A DNA stretch of 22,903 nt from Streptomyces exfoliatus (lineage in GTDB: Bacteria; Actinomycetota; Actinomycetes; Streptomycetales; Streptomycetaceae): NCBI RefSeq assembly GCF_000725545.1, contig NZ_JNZP01000046.1:1-22903 (forward strand), read 5' to 3'. The position numbers were made by a program, and so were the translations under genes. This document shows, one piece after another, positions 21,745-22,903 of this stretch. Position 1 is the first letter of the stretch, and every line of letters begins with the position of its first letter. The notes beneath the pieces are model-generated. The model searched no databases, was not told where the DNA came from, and worked only from the letters and a program-made list of their open reading frames with translations.

Positions 21745-22350
21745 GTGAAGACCGAGGCGTTGATGCAGTCAGTGCGCGGTCGGCTCGGCCTGGGGCGACT
21801 GCTGCCCCTCGGAGGGCCGGACGACGGCACGTGGATCACCGAACAGGCGGCCGTCCGGGCTCTCTGGCGCAAGGCCGCCGGGGTTCCCGGCGTTCGACTG
21901 GAGAGCATGCGCATCGGGCCGGTCCCGGACGAACCCGTGCTCGAATCGGCCGTTCGCCCGCCCGTCGGCGCGCTCCCGCCCGGCCCGCTCAGGGTCGAGG
22001 CGGCCTTCACCGGGTCCGTGACGCTGCCCGTACCTCAAGCCGCCGAACAGTTGAGGACGACTCTGCTCAAGGCGGCCGGCGAAGAACTCGGCCTGAGCAC
22101 TGCGACAGTCGACCTGCGCGTCACGGACCTCCACGAGGACCCGGAGGCGGACGGAGGACCGCAGACCGCAGAGAACGTCATGACGCCCCCGGCCGATGCG
22201 CCCACGCGGAGCTCGGCCCCCGTGACCGAACCAGAACCCCCGCGGGGGCCGGTCGGAGAGCTGGCCGACGTCGCGTCGGCCGTGCCGGGCGTTGCCCGCC
22301 TCACCGCCCCACTGGGCGGCCACCCCGTCAGGGTGACGCACCAGGCGTAG
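21745..22350 (+). CDS. 'Nucleopolyhedrovirus P10 family'-type Streptomyces protein
   Basis: 201 residues from GTG 21745; GTG 21736 and ATG 21763 are alternatives, with purine-rich GGGAGAGGGTGG just upstream of the first two. The N-terminal VRGRLGLGRLLPLGGPDDGT followed by WITEQAAVRALWRKAA is the hallmark of a Streptomyces protein annotated under this name, usually next to Asp23 genes. The viral label reflects weak similarity and is not a function. The middle resembles Asp23-like strands (LRVEAAFTGSVTLPVPQAAE, TVDLRVTDL), and the C-terminus VGELADVASAVPGVARLTAP suggests a second short repeat of that fold. It is divergent from the Asp23 operon, so a shared envelope-stress role is plausible. Confidence 0.75.
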   Translation: MKTEALMQSVRGRLGLGRLLPLGGPDDGTWITEQAAVRALWRKAAGVPGVRLESMRIGPVPDEPVLESAVRPPVGALPPGPLRVEAAFTGSVTLPVPQAAEQLRTTLLKAAGEELGLSTATVDLRVTDLHEDPEADGGPQTAENVMTPPADAPTRSSAPVTEPEPPRGPVGELADVASAVPGVARLTAPLGGHPVRVTHQA

Positions 22351-22441
22351 CCGCAGCGCCCTTCTGCCCCTGGATGACGTCGATCGTCACCGTCTGGCCC
22401 TCCAGCAGCTCACGGAAGCCCGAGGAGTTGATCGCCCACAC
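22328..22441 (-). pseudogene. C-terminal remnant of a cold-shock (CspA-family) protein
   Basis: The minus strand reads VWAINSSGFRELLEGQTVTI then DVIQGQKGAAATPGASP and a stop. This is the end of actinobacterial cold-shock proteins (INxSGFRxLxEGQxVxFxVxQGQKGPQA). The N-terminal half with the RNA-binding KGFGFI and VFVHF motifs is absent; the sequence upstream of 22441 is unrelated. Codon use is still coding-like, so the loss is recent or the fragment is used as a short ORF from GTG 22441. Its 3' end overlaps the last codons of the P10-family gene by 23 nt. Confidence 0.72.
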
Positions 22442-22491
22442 GGTGCGGGAGGCAGAGGCGATCGCCCCGGTTCCTGCGGCACAGCACAGCG

Positions 22492-22513
22492 AAAAGCCAC
22501 GCCGAAGGCGTGG
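22492..22513 (-). terminator. Intrinsic terminator for leftward transcription
   Basis: On the minus strand the stem CCACGCC-TTC-GGCGTGG (7 bp, 3-nt loop) is followed directly by CTTTT. It lies about 153 nt beyond the stop of the MerR-type gene, so it probably ends that transcript. It also lies 147 nt beyond the stop of the rightward P10-family gene and could act on both. Confidence 0.7.
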
Positions 22514-22574
22514 GCAAAGGGAACTTCCGAACCACGACAGCTAACGGGGACGGTACCCGTCCGCACACCTCGTC

Positions 22575-22633
22575 ACGAAAAGAGCTCCTCCGAGTGGGAG
22601 CGGGACGAGAAGAGCTCCTCCGAGTGGGAACGG
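22575..22633 (+). repeat. Tandem repeat, two 29-bp copies with period 30
   Basis: Copy 1 (22575-22603) and copy 2 (22605-22633) share AAGAGCTCCTCCGAGTGGGA and differ at two positions. Each unit contains GCTCC and GGAGC/GGAAC arms that could fold into a short hairpin. They lie in the 3' region of the MerR-type gene. Confidence 0.85.
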
Positions 22634-22665
22634 CCCCGCCGAGGTACGGCGGAGCGCGCGCCGTC

Positions 22666-22903
22666 TCAGGCCGCGGCGGGCGGGCTGGCCGATTCGGCTG
22701 CGCGGCGGTATTCGGCGTTGATGCGCTGGGCCTCTTCGAGCTGGTCTTCCAGGACGATGATGCGGCAGGCGGCTTCGATGGGGGTGCCCTGGTCGACGAG
22801 TTCGCGGGCGCGGGCGGCGATGCGCAGCTGGTAGCGGGAGTAGCGGCGGTGGCCGCCCTCCGAGCGCAGCGGGGTGATCAGGCGGGCTTCGCCGATGGCA
22901 CGG
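22666..22903 (-). CDS. MerR-type helix-turn-helix regulator, 3' part (start beyond window)
   Basis: 79 residues are visible up to the TGA at 22666-22668. The frame reads RAIGEARLITPLRSEGGHRR, then YSRYQLRIAARARELVDQGT, PIEAACRIIVLEDQLEEAQR and INAEYRRAAES. The wing EGGHRRYS and following helix QLRIAARARELVDQGTPIEA are the second half of a MerR DNA-binding domain. A short coiled-coil-like helix follows and there is no ligand-binding domain, giving a small MerR protein as often found in Streptomyces. No metal-binding Cys is visible. Target and inducer are unknown. Confidence 0.78.
   Translation of the reverse strand, partial: RAIGEARLITPLRSEGGHRRYSRYQLRIAARARELVDQGTPIEAACRIIVLEDQLEEAQRINAEYRRAAESASPPAAA

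Larger units (their letters stand above)
22442..22665. other. Gap between the cold-shock remnant and the MerR-type gene
   Basis: 224 bp without a gene. With the remnant it makes a 315-bp stretch lacking intact genes. It holds an intrinsic terminator (22492-22513) and a 30-bp tandem repeat (22575-22633). Confidence 0.55.

Noticed and set aside
21745..22350. Viral origin suggested by the 'nucleopolyhedrovirus P10' name
   Set aside because: No phage or viral gene is nearby; the name comes from weak similarity, and the gene sits in a normal Streptomyces stress locus.

Overview
The window is high-GC actinobacterial chromosome with near-uniform G/C at third codon positions, frequent GTG starts and short intergenic gaps. 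The gene content points to Streptomyces: a heme-binding HbpS-like protein divergent from a NarL-type two-component system, DUF5994 and DUF6131 proteins, and an Asp23/DUF2273/DUF6286/AmaP cluster next to a 'nucleopolyhedrovirus P10 family' protein. No rRNA, tRNA, CRISPR array, insertion sequence or phage gene was found. All functions are assigned by reading motifs, without database searches.

Left part (1-7520), sensing and redox. A secreted HbpS/GlcG-type protein (cut by the window edge) is divergent from a five-TM histidine kinase and its overlapping LuxR-type response regulator. This matches the SenS-SenR/HbpS oxidative-stress and heme sensing system of Streptomyces reticuli. Then come an FAD monooxygenase, an unknown protein, a convergent pentapeptide-repeat protein, a phytoene-desaturase-like flavoprotein and a quinone-oxidoreductase-type dehydrogenase. 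The promoter of that last gene carries an almost ideal SoxR operator.

Middle (7585-13462). A leftward operon encodes an APH(6)/hydroxyurea-type phosphotransferase, an SSAT-like GNAT acetyltransferase and a small DUF6221-like protein. A rightward DadA/PuuB-type amine oxidase follows, ending in a strong bidirectional hairpin. Facing it is a 684-residue protein that joins an N-terminal coiled coil, an Mrr-type restriction endonuclease domain and a C-terminal TerD domain, preceded by a small S1/OB-like protein.

Right-middle (13553-17038). An ArsR/SmtB repressor with a complete alpha-5 metal site (D94, H96, H107, H110) precedes an MFS exporter with a His-rich cytoplasmic tail. This looks like a nickel/cobalt (or zinc) efflux module and ends in a 13-bp-stem terminator. 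A SUKH (SMI1/KNR4) protein and a RimJ/L-type acetyltransferase follow.

Right end (17473-22903), envelope stress. A series of leftward small membrane proteins and DUF5994/DUF6131 proteins is interrupted by a frameshifted hemolysin III C-terminal remnant. Next is a tightly overlapping Asp23-DUF2273-Asp23-DUF6286-AmaP operon, with a divergent P10-family gene across an AT-rich promoter region. A cold-shock-protein remnant, an intrinsic terminator, a 30-bp tandem repeat and the 3' part of a MerR-type regulator close the window.
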